In this document: piece by piece, positions 30,990 to 42,722 of the stretch
Numbering within the stretch: position 1 is the stretch's first letter
Layout: every line of letters begins with the position of its first letter
Source: Psococerastis gibbosa
Lineage: Eukaryota; Arthropoda; Insecta; Psocodea; Psocidae
NCBI GenBank assembly: GCA_963971405.1
Contig: OZ020491.1
Location: forward strand, 688,910-752,909
Direction of reading: 5' to 3'
DNA: 64,000 nucleotides
Translations under genes and position numbers: made by a program
The notes under the pieces: generated by a model
The model's input: the letters and a program-made list of their open reading frames with translations, nothing else
Told to the model about the DNA's origin: nothing
Databases searched by the model: none

Positions 30990-31490
30990 TTATTTAAATA
31001 CTGGATATACGGTATACAGTATATATTTGTCCAATATAACATCTTAGCATGGGGAGGAGCACATTCTACAATCATGGGGCCACTAGAAGCAGCCCTCCGA
31101 AGTGTGATTAAAGTTGCCATGAAAAAGCATTACAGGTACCCATCGGAACTGCTCTTTGACGAATTTGACGTACCTACCACCACAATCACTTACGCAAGAC
31201 AGCTTTGTTTATACAGGTACAAACAATTACAAGACGCAAACAATCAATCAGACTTAATTCAACATGGCTGTGGCACAAGACTTGGTGTTGGTCGCAATCT
31301 TCAGATTCCCGATCATAACACTACCCTTTTCCATTATTCACACATTTACCAATCAGTTGCATTCTATAACAGCCTTCCTGAGTTCATAAAAAATCTACGA
31401 CCAAAAAAAAATTCCTTAATAAACTTAGCTTTCATCTGTCCCAAAATCAACTAACAAATCTTACAGCAATAGCATGACAACCCCGGATTC
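30990..31490 (+). mobile_element. LINE relic, C-terminal domain of reverse transcriptase
   Basis: Plus frame contains YNILAWGGAHSTIMGPLEAA, HYRYPSELLFDEFDV, ARQLCLYRYKQL and SVAFYNSLPEFIKNLR. The YxILAWGG entry and the FYNSLPEFIK exit are hallmarks of jockey/CR1-like ORF2 C-termini. A different family from 42723-43501. The frame stays open for about 150 codons, so it may be fairly young. Confidence 0.7.
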
Positions 31491-32580
31491 AACAGAGTGA
31501 TAAACATTTATATTATTTTATCTTAGAATATGATCTTACTTATTTGCGATACTTATTTAGTGATGTTACTTAGAGTCTACATAAAATTAATTAATATGGA
31601 TATAGTTTTAGTTTAGTTTCAGTTTTAGCTTAGTTATTAGTATTAAGGGGGCCCCAGCACAAGAGAAATCCTTTGGGCCACCCCTACTTCATTATAACAC
31701 TGTATATGTATATAATATGTAATTTTGAAGAAACGAAATATATTTTTGTATTTATTTATATACACATTACAATAGAATTGTTATCGCTGGGCTTTAGAAG
31801 CTCGTAAACGATTAGTACCTGTTACATTGTAGTTGTTTTTTCTCAAAATAAAAAATATTCAGCTAAAAAAAAATATATATATTTATATATAATTATATTT
31901 ATTATAACTTCGTGAATGCTCTTATGGAGGAAATAAAGTCTACAATTTCATTTAAAAATTCCGCATAGGTAATCTTTATAAAGATGTACCTGCACGCATG
32001 TTGTCTGTTTTGAATTCTGAACATACCGCCCAAAATGGGAGCACGTTCTTTCATTCTTTCGTATTTTGTCTGACGTTTGCGAACGGATGTGATGAACTGG
32101 CGTGCGTCAGTCTGTACAAATGCTTTCAGGTAAATGATAGCTCAACTCGACTTGTTATATTGATTGAACTGCTGGCGCGCTGGTCTTGTCCATGAAAATG
32201 TGATTCATAACAGTAATGATTTGATTACAATTGAATACGGTTTGGGGCTTATGATAATGAGGGAATTTTCATGATTGGGCTATCACCTAGATCGAAGAAT
32301 GCTATGCTGTGTAGTATGTAGCCTTCACAAACTCATTATTACCAGTTAGGGCCTACCTTTAAGCCTACCTACTGTTAATATAAAATATAAAATTGTTAAA
32401 ATAATTTTTTTTCTGCTACTGTTTTTAGATAATATTACGTACGTATATGCATAAAAATAATATAATATAATTATTGAAATATTGTTATTGAAATGATACT
32501 GGTCATTAGGTCCTGTTACTCATGCTTGTAATACGTCACTCCACTAATGCTCAACCGAAAGGTTCTATTAGGGGTAGCCC
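31491..32580. other. Spacer, nothing recognised
   Basis: AT-rich. ACATTACAATAGAATTGTTA and TCGCTGGGCTTTAG near 31761-31795 also occur near 10347-10381 (ACATTACAACAGAATTGTTA), a short unclassified dispersed repeat. Confidence 0.4.
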
Positions 32581-32765
32581 CAGGGACGGTTTCAGAAAAA
32601 GTTTTCGGGGGGGGGGGCGGTGACCTGAAAAATATCGCGTTTCCCTTACTTGAGTAACAATTTCTCTTCATTTCCTTCATAAGTCCATTCTGTCTAGTAT
32701 AAAGCTATTTTCTCGGGGGGGGGGGGGGGGGGGGGCGACCGCCCCCACCCAAGGATCCGTCCCTG
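32581..32765. mobile_element. hAT-type MITE with perfect 8-bp target duplication
   Basis: Duplication GGTAGCCC (32573-32580 and 32766-32773). Termini CAGGGACGG / CCGTCCCTG. Two G-runs, the second of about 20 G at 32716-32735. Confidence 0.9.
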
Positions 32766-32773
32766 GGTAGCCC

Positions 32774-33966
32774 ACTGTTCAATAAGTATATACTGTATAT
32801 GACCCATACTTTCTATAACGAAATTGTGGGATATAGAATATAGAATTTAGAGTTTCATTTTGATTTTTATGATGTTTTATGTTGTTTAATTGAATAAATT
32901 TTTTCTTTCTTTCTTTACCGTATACATGATTTAACGGAAAATACTGAATTTTCAAAAAATTATGTACATTTCGGGCAAGAAATCAGTAAAATGTTCTCTA
33001 AAAGTCTCAACAAAGGAGAAATTTAACCAACACAACATCTTACAGTCAATCCCCCCCACTCCCCCCCCCCTGTATACTTCACTTACAAAGTTACCCCTCA
33101 TTTACCATCCAGAAAAAACAACCCGGACGTCTAAACACAGCATTACCATAAGCAAAGAAGAAAACTTGATAAATATGAGACATAGAATACTTTGCATAAT
33201 GGCCCGCAGCGGCAGCACGCTCTCCCCCAAAACTCTCAGCTTCATAAATCCATAAAAACAGCAACTATACAGCCGCTCTCAACTGGAAACTAGAGTTCTA
33301 AATTGAAGAGATTCGACGCCAGTGATTGCCGCCAATTTCAATTTCAATGGGACCAATGGGCAAATGCCACGATAACTCGTCTTAGAAACGGATTAGTTCT
33401 ATAGGTATATGAGAGATGGGAAATTCACTCGTGCCATATATATTTTGTGAATTTCTGGTGCCGCCTTCGAACGGTTAGCGTCAACGTCTTCTTCTAACCA
33501 ATCACAACACACCTTGCAGCCACGTGGTTTTGTGCGTTCGCTTCCATTCAATGCAAAATTCAAAATTGATGCGAAACATCGTGGAGTGTCGTATCTCTCC
33601 TATACAGTATAGCAGCCCGGCATGCAAATTTGTTACAATGGCCTGTACTTCTTTTGCCATAACGCAATTTGGCCTTGACGACGCCCGCAGAATGGCGGGT
33701 TCCATTTTGGAAATGAGTCGGCAATGAGAGGTGGAGGGGGGGGGGGCCTTTTCCAGAAGCGTGTTTGCTTCGTTAAACTTTAAAGCAGGGCGTAGAGCTT
33801 TTCAAATTTCATCTACTTTTTCTCTTGTGAACGTGTTGCGTCTTAATATTGCCTTATAGGAAAATGCAGCAATTGTTGAATAGCCTATCCACTACTTGAT
33901 ATTTTTCGAAAATCTACCTTAATACCGTACCATGCATGATGCATCTCTATTTTGTTGCGGCGAATT

Positions 33967-34012
<46 letters not shown>

Positions 34013-36030
34013 CCTATATAACTATATATATAGTGTTTACTAAAGTTGATTTTTTAATAAGAGTTGTATTTTCCCTAAGTTACATGCTTAATACTATAAA
34101 GTGCATATTAATATAAATTAAGTTATATTGTTTCCCCTGTAAGATAATGTAAGTTGATTGTACGCAAGTACTTTTTATAATGAATGCTACTATTTTTAAA
34201 ACCTTTTATATATTTGGTATTTTCTCTAATACTTTATGAAATGGATATGAAGTGGCTATAATACAATATAAAATACAAAGATTATCATGATTTTCAATGT
34301 TAAATAAGATGCAATTAAATTAACGGGAGAGGGTAACTGTAATGAGTAATAACCTGTAAAATTTTTCGGAAAACCCAACCTGATCCTATACAATTTGTTT
34401 CAGAAATTTTTGTCACTTCATCAACCATTTACCAATTCGAAAACCATTGTATAACATAGAAACGTACCATTTAAAAAATTAAGTAGCACTCATTTTAATG
34501 CCCCCCTCTAAAAAGTGCTTGCAATGTGATCGGTACCATTTTAATGGATGGTTCTGTACGCGATCAGATCAAATCGGAATCGAAAAGAGGGGCGTCTCAT
34601 CACTGATAGGAATGTTTATAGCCTCAATGTGCGCATTTAACGTTGTTCTTAACTAATCTTAACTTATGTTGTGTTGAATTTCACCGTGACTTTTACGAAT
34701 AGGCTATGTTGTGTTTAGTTCGATTTTTGGGAGAAATTACAACCAAATTGCTTACACTGGAATGATTTTTATCCATTTTACCTCACAATGTCACTTCATC
34801 GCACAGTGCTAATGAAATCGGTATATAGAAATTATTAAGATGTTTACTTATATTCCAAGTTTCTACTTCGCAGAATTTAAATTGTAGGAAGTAGGAACTG
34901 AACTCGTCCTCTCAGATGAGATAGATTGGCGAGGTATGGTATTGGTAGAGTCATTGGTCCTAGGTTGGTTGGCTTGCTAATCTGCGCTTAAAAAATTAGT
35001 ATGATACCATCAAACTATTTTCATTACCGGTACTACAGATAAGTTATCACTGTTGATTGGGTAACGATTGTTACCCATCGGTTACCGTTCACCGTTCATC
35101 GGTTAGCGATTACTAATCAACAGGTTGGCGTTCATACACCAGTAGATTTTTGTGTAAAATAGGTACGGAAAAATAATGCAAAATCAAATCTCTTACCGGT
35201 ACTTACATTTATCAAACTGAAACCGCTGCCCCCAATGGATTCTCGATATCGCAGTCTATTAGTATCTCATCATTGACCAATTGAAACATTCGTTTTTTAA
35301 ATGTCCGCTTCTTGTTTTGAACAGGTGCAGGCGGCGTACCTTGCATCCAACTGGCTTGTGGAGGAGATGAACATTCTTTATGGAATGCCTTCATTCCCAT
35401 TTCCACTAAAAAAATTTAATGTAAAAGATAGCACAATTGTGCTTTCTTATATACGATTAATTACTGTTCGCTCAGAAAAGTTTGCAAATGCACAATAGAT
35501 ATTTCCGTAATGCCTTCCCAAGTCCCGCCTCTCCATGCAAATTTCCTATGCTGCATTTTCAAATCAAATGGAACTACTTTGTATGTGTTTGTATACACAA
35601 AACTTATGGGGGTTCAAATTTAATGCATTAAGGTCACAAATGGACATTACTTATTTATTTAGCTAAAATTGTTGATGTTGCACTTTTTACGAATTTACTG
35701 CTCCAATGTCAAAATTAAAATTAAATTTTCTAAATGCTAGTTAATTGTCTTCAATTACTGTAGCGCCGTTAGTAGACCGGTTTAAGGGTCATCATAGAAC
35801 AAAATCAAAGCATTATTCGCACTATACTGTATTATAAAATGGATCAACTTGAGAGTAGACAGTTAACTTAAGAGCGTTCAGGCCACAGAAAAGAGTTTCT
35901 GTGTATCATACCAATAAGGGTCTCATCAAGGTATACAATTAAGGTGACCAGATTCTGAGAACATCAGAACGGGACGCACACGGGGGGGGGGGGGGGGGGT
36001 CCGGGCCCCTGATATAACAAACCATCAGAG
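32774..36030. other. Spacer, mostly unrecognised
   Basis: Contains (TA)n at 33971-34010, a C-run near 33060, G-runs at 33735 and 35982, and a possible minus-strand terminal exon at 35212-35405 (acceptor TTTTTTTAG|TGGAAATGGG, 64 codons, stop) with no recognisable domain. Otherwise nothing supported. Confidence 0.4.
33971..34010. repeat. (TA)n microsatellite
   Basis: About 20 uninterrupted TA units. Confidence 0.95.
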
Positions 36031-36870
36031 AAGAACCGGTCCGAGTTCACTCGAACATGCTTTCCAATTTATCAAAATTATTAGATAGAGAAAATTAGTA
36101 ATTTTATGGCAAATATTTTTCCTATGGTTAAATTTCCGATATCTCGGGGGGGGGGGGGGCGGTCGTCCACCTGACGTCACTGGAAGTGAGGTAAATTCTC
36201 GATAGGTCAAACAAACACATTAATTACCACACAGCAATAATGGCAGGGCATGCAATGCATTTGAGCGCGAATTTTCTATCATTTTTTTCAAAAAATAATT
36301 TTTTGGGCAAAACCAAATATTTTTTTGGGAAAGCAACCTATCCGGTTTCGTTACTCAATTTAACACCTAAAACATGCTTGAAGGTAGAAATCATCGATAG
36401 AAAGGTTTCGCATTTTTTTCATTAAAATTTAGTTATTTTTATTTTTTTACCCTCAGAAGAAAACTATCAAGGGGCAAGCGACCCCCCGCATTTTGTCAAC
36501 ATTAATAACGACTACAATCTACGAGAATTTAAAAGAAATCGTTGGAGCCGTTTTTGAGAAATAATTTTTTTAGACGTTTTTTTGGAGTTTTTTGAAAATA
36601 AAACCCCCCCAAATTGAGTTAGCCCAAAAAAAAAAAAATGGTTCCGAGGTATGATTTTTGTGAACGTACATGCCAAATTTCACACAAATCCACTGAGTAG
36701 TTTGCCCGGAAATCGACGAACAGACAGACAGACCGACAGACAGACATTTTGTAAAAACCACTTTTTTGGGTTCCTGGGACCTCAAAACGTGTAAATTCGT
36801 TGAAATCTCGGAATCGAAAATTTCGACCATCACAAAGCTTTCCTTATACTACGTATAAATTGGAAAGCAA
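36031..36870 (-). mobile_element. Helentron-type H1, copy E (full length)
   Basis: Hairpin end AAGAACCGGTCCGAGTTCAC; subterminal CTTTCCAATTTAT; G-run at 36147-36160; (GACA)n at 36719-36747; terminal ATAAATTGGAAAGCAA. Very close to copies B and J. Confidence 0.85.
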
Positions 36871-36879
36871 AAATGTGAA

Positions 36880-37060
36880 AATGGAGGTTCAAAAACATTC
36901 GTTTTAAAGCTAAAGGTTTCTATATTACAGGGAAATAAAGGGCAATATAAGGTTTCAAAATTACAGGGAATTAATAAAATTGTGCACAAGGGGGACCCGG
37001 GGATTTTTTTAAAAATAAGTCTAAAATAGTGGGGTTTTACGCATTTTGAGTGCAGTTAAT
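36880..37060. repeat. Short repeat with GGGGTTTTACGCATTTTGAG
   Basis: TTACAGGGAATTAATAAAAT, GTGCACAAGGGGGACCC and GGGGTTTTACGCATTTTGAG match parts of 22860-22980 and 9118-9140. Possibly a decayed hAT MITE interior. Confidence 0.5.
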
Positions 37061-37126
37061 ACTTGGATTTTAGAGGCAAAGAATTTAACTGCCTTCCAAA
37101 GGGGGGGGGGGCAATTGCCCGCAGTG

Positions 37127-37780
37127 CCGGTCCAATTTATAAATTAGTAGATATAGACATGCGTAATTTCATAGGAAATAATTTCCCTATAGTAAAATAT
37201 CAGATCCCTCGAGGGGGGGGGGGGGGTCCACCTCAATATATTAAAAACCCCTTAAACCTCAATTGCATATTCTGGAACGAACAGACCAATACATTGTAAC
37301 AGTAGTAACAATGGCACATGGCACGTAATGTATTGGAGCGTGAGTTTTCCATAATTTCTCAAAAAAATAATTTTTTGCACAGAAGCAAATATTTTTTTTG
37401 GAATGCAACCTGTTCGTTTTTGTTACCCTATTGAACACCTAAAACATACCTGAAGGTATAGAAATCATCGATAGAAAGGTTTTGCAGAAAATTGAGTTAT
37501 TTTTATTTTTCAAAAAAATTGAGTTATTTTTATTTTCTACCCCCAGAAGCAAACTATCAAGGAGCAAGCGACCCCCGCATTTTTATTAACATTAATAAAG
37601 ACTGCAATATATGAGAATTTAAAAGAAATTGTTGCAGCCGTTTTTGAGAAATAATTATTTTAGACGTTTTTTGGGAATAAACCCCCCCAAAATTGAGTTA
37701 GCCCAAAATAAAAGGTATGATTTTTGTGAACCTACATGCAAAATGTCATCAAAATCGGCCGTATAAATTGGAAAGCAATA
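37127..37780 (-). mobile_element. Helentron-type H1, copy F (divergent, microsatellite lost)
   Basis: Same order of blocks (G-run at 37214-37226, AAACTATCAAGGAGCAAGCG, AACCTACATGCAAAATG), but AAAATCGGCC joins straight to GTATAAATTGGAAAGCAATA. The (GACA)n and the whole 5' domain are deleted. Confidence 0.75.
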
Positions 37781-38159
37781 AGCAAGTTAGTGAGATATCA
37801 TATTATGCATATGCAAGGATGATGATAAGCTTTATGTCCCTAACTCTACTTGATTCATATAGTAATGGAACAATACGTCCTAATTGTATGTGAAAGCAGA
37901 TAAGCTTTTCCTCTTGTAAGAAAAGTAAATTAAAAACGTTAATCAAATGACCGATTGAACGGTGATGCGTTCATTATGGTGACACCGACAACTGCAACTG
38001 TAGAATGACAACTAATTAGAGGTGAAGATGCAAGATATAATTGTTCTTCATCATAGGAGGCAGGAAATTCATTTCCTCGTAGTGATAAAAAGCCACATTT
38101 CTTTTACTTATCTTGGTGCATATAAGTAGGAAAACGGAAAGTGTGTGGTCAAAAATATC

Positions 38160-39785
38160 TCAACAGCAAAAAATATTAACTGATATCTTTTCCTCCCCGG
38201 ATGCATGTAGTCATGTCTTCTTCAAGTTACAGCCGCATGGCAACATGTGACTTTGATGCCTCCACTCCCCTCGATCCTGGCACTCTCTCTTCAGCTCAAC
38301 GTATGTCTTGGCCCATACATCCTCCATAACTTGCTGCAGGTAACCGTTTCTTGGGCGCCCAGGTCGGTTTACGCCTGCTATTGTTCCCTCTATGATGCAG
38401 CTTACTAAGTTTTCGTGTCTAAGCAAATGGCCAATCTAGTGAGCTCTTCTTTTCCTTATCGATGCAAGGAGAGTTTTTGTTTCACTTACTCTGGTTAGAA
38501 CGACTTCATTTGTAAAATGGGCTTGCCAAGGTATTCGCAGCATGCGACGATAGCACCACATCTCAAATGCTTCGAGTTTCTTTATTTGTTTCTCACTTAT
38601 GCACCACGTTTCACATCCGTAAAGATCAACGCTCCAAACCAGGGACTTGACCATTCGTTTTCTTAGTCCAAGGCTTATGTTGTTCGACTCAAATTTTTTA
38701 GATTTTTTGTTGAAAGCCAATTTTGCTTGGTGCACTCTATACTCTCTCTTGGTTGGACCAACCATCAGAGGTAATTTTGCTTCCTAGCTATGTGAATGTT
38801 CTGATGTTGTAAATGGGAGTGCCAGTTAAATGTATATTTGTGCTCTTGTTCGGGTCAATACTTACTATCATCACTTTGGTTTTTGCCTTGTTAATTTTCA
38901 TGTTGTAAGCTTGTAGTACATTTTCCATGCCGTTTAGAGCTTCTATCAGATCTTTTTCACTTTCTGCCAGCATAGCAATGTCGTCTGCATACCTGACCAT
39001 ATATATTTTTTCCCCGAGCATTCTTATACCTCTTGTACCTTCCAGATCTACTCTCATGTCTTCTATTGGAAACTGAATGTAGAGATTAAACAACACAGGG
39101 GAGAGTGAGCATATCTGCCTTACGCCTGCTTTTATTACCGCTTCTTCTTCTGAGTCACCACATCGGACGATAGCAAATTCTTCCTTGTAGAGGGCCCATA
39201 TGATTTTTCTATCTTTGTATTTCAGCCCGGCTTTTCTCAGGATCTCAAACAACTTTTTCCACGACACTTTATCAAATGCTTTTTCTAGATCTTTTTTCCA
39301 GGACTAAACGTAAGGCTAGAATCGCTTCTCTTGTCCTCTTGTCCCCATCCCTCTCCTAAAGCCGCATTGGTCGTGTGTTAGATTTCTATCTATAACCGGC
39401 TCAATTCTATCTAGCATAATATTTGTGAGGATTTTTGAGGCGCGGGACATAATACTTAGCGTTCGATGGTGCTGGCATTTTACTGCTCCTTCTTTCTTTG
39501 GCAGAGTCACAATACGGCACATCTTAAAATCATCGGGCACACGTCCTGACTCATAGGCATCCGATATAATTTTGAAAAGTATTGTTTTCGTACATTCGCC
39601 TGTATTTTTCAATAGTTCTGGGGGGGGGGGTATCATCTATGCCAGGAGATTTTCTATCCTTAACTCTCTTAATAGCTTTGTCAAATTCTTCTCTTAGAAT
39701 ATTGTCTCCCATTCCTCCTTCTTCATCGGCAATGATATTTACGTCTTCTATGATGTCTCTCTCGTCGTAAAGTTCGCTTTCTTAT
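38160..39785 (-). mobile_element. Degenerate LINE, reverse transcriptase and C-terminal tail
   Basis: Minus strand, broken into at least four frames. In order: NILREEFDKAIKRVKDRKSP region near 39680, FKMCRIVTLPKKEGAVK and DQCGFRRGMGTR (39636-39316), KAGVRQICSLSPVLFNLYIQ and MVRYADDIAML (39267-38788; YADD at about 38980-38991), LYGCETWCISEKQIKKLEAF and WCYRRMLRIPWQ (38765-38436), LLRHENLVSCIIEGTIAG (38426-38211). YADD is the polymerase active site. RTE/BovB-like or a related clade. The endonuclease end is not seen. Confidence 0.85.
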
Positions 39786-39981
39786 GTCCATAGAAATCTT
39801 TCACTAAGGCATATCCCCGTTGCGTGGTACCACACTGGTCAATCTCGTTACATTGCGCTTGATAGTAATTTCATGTACATAACGATTACAGACTGTGGTT
39901 AGAGCAAAGCACCTACTGCATGTGAAAAAAGAGCACAGGGGGAAAAAAGCAAAAACCTAAAAAATTATACCAAGTCTTTTT

Positions 39982-40802
39982 AAGGAGATACATCTCCCTA
40001 TTGAGACGGCGACCAGTGTTCGACTTGGCGAAAAATTCTTCACAACTTTTCATTTCATGAGTCTGAGCCTAAAACAACCCTCCGTTCAAAATGTTATATA
40101 CTATATATATATATACTGTATGTATGTATGTATATAGATGGAAACACTCCAACTTCCGTAAATATTATCCGATCTTGATGAAACTTGGCAAAAAAGTTGA
40201 TCATGCAAATGTCTTGATCGAGTTTGTTAACCGCCATTGTTAACACGCCATTTTGTTGCAAGATGCACGAATAAAACCTTATATAATTCATATCTCAGTT
40301 AAAATTGGTCGCAGACGAATGAAATATAATCTGAATAAAAGCCCGTATTATTATCTACGATAATGGTAATAAACACTTTTGCGGCAAATCAACGATTTCA
40401 AGATGACATCCAGTCAAAGTAAGAATAATTTAGTAAGTAAAAGTTCGTAGTCGTACTTGTTTGGAACACAAGAGTGTTTTGTGTGTTAATGTTGTGCTCG
40501 GAAAAATAATGAAGTAATTTTTATTTTTAATTTCAAACATAACGAAGGTAGCCAAGGGTGAATTTAAGGGGGGGTTCGAGGGCCCGGACCACCCCCACCC
40601 CCAAATAAATTGAACTTACACTAGATAACAATGAGTGGGAATTAAAAATAATAATGTTTTTTATGTTATAATCCACTGAACCTGCCCGCTGTACCCCCTC
40701 CCCCCCTAAATTGGAGGGAAAATCCGCACTTGAAGGTAGCGTAGAGGAAAAGCAGGGTCTGCGGAATCTCCCTACACCTGATCGGCCAGAGCCGAAAGGG
40801 AT
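39982..40802 (+). mobile_element. Family R2 element (Helentron-like), copy 2, carrying a MITE
   Basis: Inverted copy of 14664-15309. Terminal AAGGAGATAC at 39982, subterminal GAATCTCCCTA at 40770, hairpin TCGGC-CAGA-GCCGA at 40783-40796. The hAT MITE at 40553-40732 sits inside; removing it and one target copy leaves about 633 bp against 646 bp in copy 1. (TA)n/(TATG)n at 40104-40133 varies between the copies. Confidence 0.75.
40553..40732. mobile_element. hAT-type MITE nested in R2 copy 2
   Basis: Perfect duplication AAGGTAGC (40545-40552 and 40733-40740). Termini CAAGGGTGAATTTA / AAATCCGCACTTG; interior ATAATGTTTTTTATG and CACTAGATAACAATG match 29046-29216 (inverted). Confidence 0.9.
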
Positions 40803-41446
40803 TTTTTTTTAATGCATTACATACCCTACCTATTCTTATTTATCTTTTAATGGACTGATCTGCCCGTTCCAGACTATGCCATCGACTCAAACCAAAACTA
40901 GATGGAGGGCTGCAGCCCCTTCACTCCCCCCCCCCCCCCGAAATTTTTTGGCTGTAAGCTATTAGTAGACACAAGTAGAATTTAACTTTCCAGATGTGCT
41001 GCATTTCGTTACATCCCATATGATCGCAGCCCTCGCTGAATGAAATACAATCCTGGTTACGGGCCTGCGTCTCATCGATCAATTCAGTGCTTTGGAATAG
41101 GGAGTTTTGAGGAAAACAAAATGTATCCCTAGGAAAATTATTTTCTAATGACATATCATATAATTTATCTCGGTAACTATACTTATTTCATAAATAGGAA
41201 AGCATCATGTTTGAGTAAACTTATTTTAGTGCAGAATGCAGCTGCTAGATTTGGGCCAGTCCGACCCTGAACATGAGTCATCAGCGGCTTGGTACTATAT
41301 AAACGCAACTCAAACTCAATACCCTTATTAACACTTCAAGTCTGTCTGCAGCACCTAGCCTACTATGTAAGTAGCCTTCATATTTTGCAAATCCATCATA
41401 AATGCTTTCTATTTTAACTTAAATACGTTAGTTCTACGTATTACTA
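40803..41446. other. Spacer, nothing recognised
   Basis: C-run at 40926-40939. The 77-codon minus open frame at 40921-41154 has no domain. Confidence 0.4.
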
Positions 41447-41690
41447 CTATATAAAAAGCTTTGTGATGATGGAAAATTTTGATTTTTAATGATTTTAACG
41501 AATTTTTGCGTTTTGGGGTCCCAGGAACCCTAAATAATGATTTTTATGAAATGTCTGTCGATATAATTCCTTTGATTTTGGGCAGACTACATGGATTTTG
41601 ATGTAATCCTACAGGTAGCAACTTCTAAAAGAATATTTCTCAAAAGCAGCTCCAACAATGTTTTTATGCGATAACCTTCTTAAAAAAAAA
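41447..41690 (+). mobile_element. Helentron-type H1, copy G (divergent, partial)
   Basis: AAAGCTTTGTGATGATGG, GGGGTCCCAGGAACCC, GAAATGTCTGTCG and ATTTCTCAAAAGCAGCTCCA follow H1 order with many substitutions. The 3' half is missing. Microsatellite is reduced to two units. Confidence 0.65.
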
Positions 41691-41761
41691 AAAAAAAAAC
41701 ATGTATGAGGCCTTTTTTTTCAAATTCCGATAGGCTATAGACAAAAGACAAGTTCACATAA

Positions 41762-42612
41762 GAGAACCGGTCCGAGTTTACTCGAACATGCTTTCCAATT
41801 TATCAATAATCAGATGGAGACAATGAGTGATTTCATGGTAAATAATTTTCTTATGGTTAAATTTCGGATAGTTCGGGGGGGGGGGGGGAGGGAGGTTGTC
41901 CCCCTGACGTCACTGGAGATGAGGTAAAATCTAGATAGGATAGACCAACACATTACCACACAGTAATAATGACAGGGCACGCAATGCATTTGACCGTGAA
42001 ATTTCTATCATTTCTTCAAAAAATAATTTTTTGCACAAAACCAAATAGTTTTTTGGGAAAGCAACCTGTCCGGTTTCGTTATTCAATTTAACCTAAAACA
42101 CGCGCCTGAAAGTAGAAATCAGCGATAGAAAGGTTTCGCAGAAAAATTATTTTTTAGTAATTTTTCATTAAAATTCAGTTATTTTTATTTTTTTACCCCC
42201 AGAAGAAAACTTTCAAGGGGCAAGCGACCCCCCGCATTTTATTAACATTAATAACGACTACAATATATGTTAATTTAAAAGAAATCGTTAGAGCTGTTTT
42301 TGAGAAATAATTTTTTTATACGTTTTTTGGAGTTTTTTGAAAATAAAACCCGCCCAAATTGAGATAGCCCAAAATAAAAAAAAATGAACCTGATTGTGAA
42401 CCTACATGCTAAATTTCATTCAAATCCACTTAGCAGTTTGCCCGCAAATTGATGAACTGGCAGAGCGACAGACAGACAGACAAAGCGACAGACAGACATT
42501 TTGTAAAAACCACTTTTTTGGGTTCTTGGGAATGTTGAATGTTGAAATCTCGGAATCGAAAATTTCAACCATTACAAAGCTTTCCTTATACTACGTATAA
42601 ATTGGAAAACAA
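41762..42612 (-). mobile_element. Helentron-type H1, copy H (full length)
   Basis: Hairpin end AGAACCGGTCCGAGTTTACT; subterminal CTTTCCAATTTAT; G-run at 41876-41888; (GACA)n at 42466-42498; terminal ATAAATTGGAAAACAA. Inserted at the C-terminal end of the mariner relic that continues at 42613. Confidence 0.85.
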
Positions 42613-42717
42613 CAATACCCTCTTCAAAGAAAGTTGCCACCAATGAATTCAAGTAGTCCCTGACGTTGGTTTGAAGGTCCTCATTGGTTTGAAAGCGATT
42701 CACACCATGTCGCTAGG
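42613..42717 (-). mobile_element. Mariner transposase C-terminal fragment (downstream of the LINE insertion)
   Basis: Minus strand begins A-P-S-D-M, then after a frameshift RFQTNEDLQTNVRDYLNSLV and ATFFEEGI, the standard mariner C-terminus. It continues the fragment at 43502-43558. Confidence 0.75.
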
Positions 42718-42722
42718 TGCTA

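Noticed and set aside
32716..32735. Long G runs as sequencing or assembly artefacts
   Set aside because: They occur at fixed places within independently inserted MITE and H1 copies and in both strand senses, so they are element features, although their exact lengths may be unreliable.
35982..36000. Telomere-like or switch-like G-rich signal
   Set aside because: A single homopolymer next to H1 copy E without repeat units.
38211..39636. Host genes encoded by the four minus-strand frames
   Set aside because: Together they form one broken LINE reverse transcriptase with a YADD motif.
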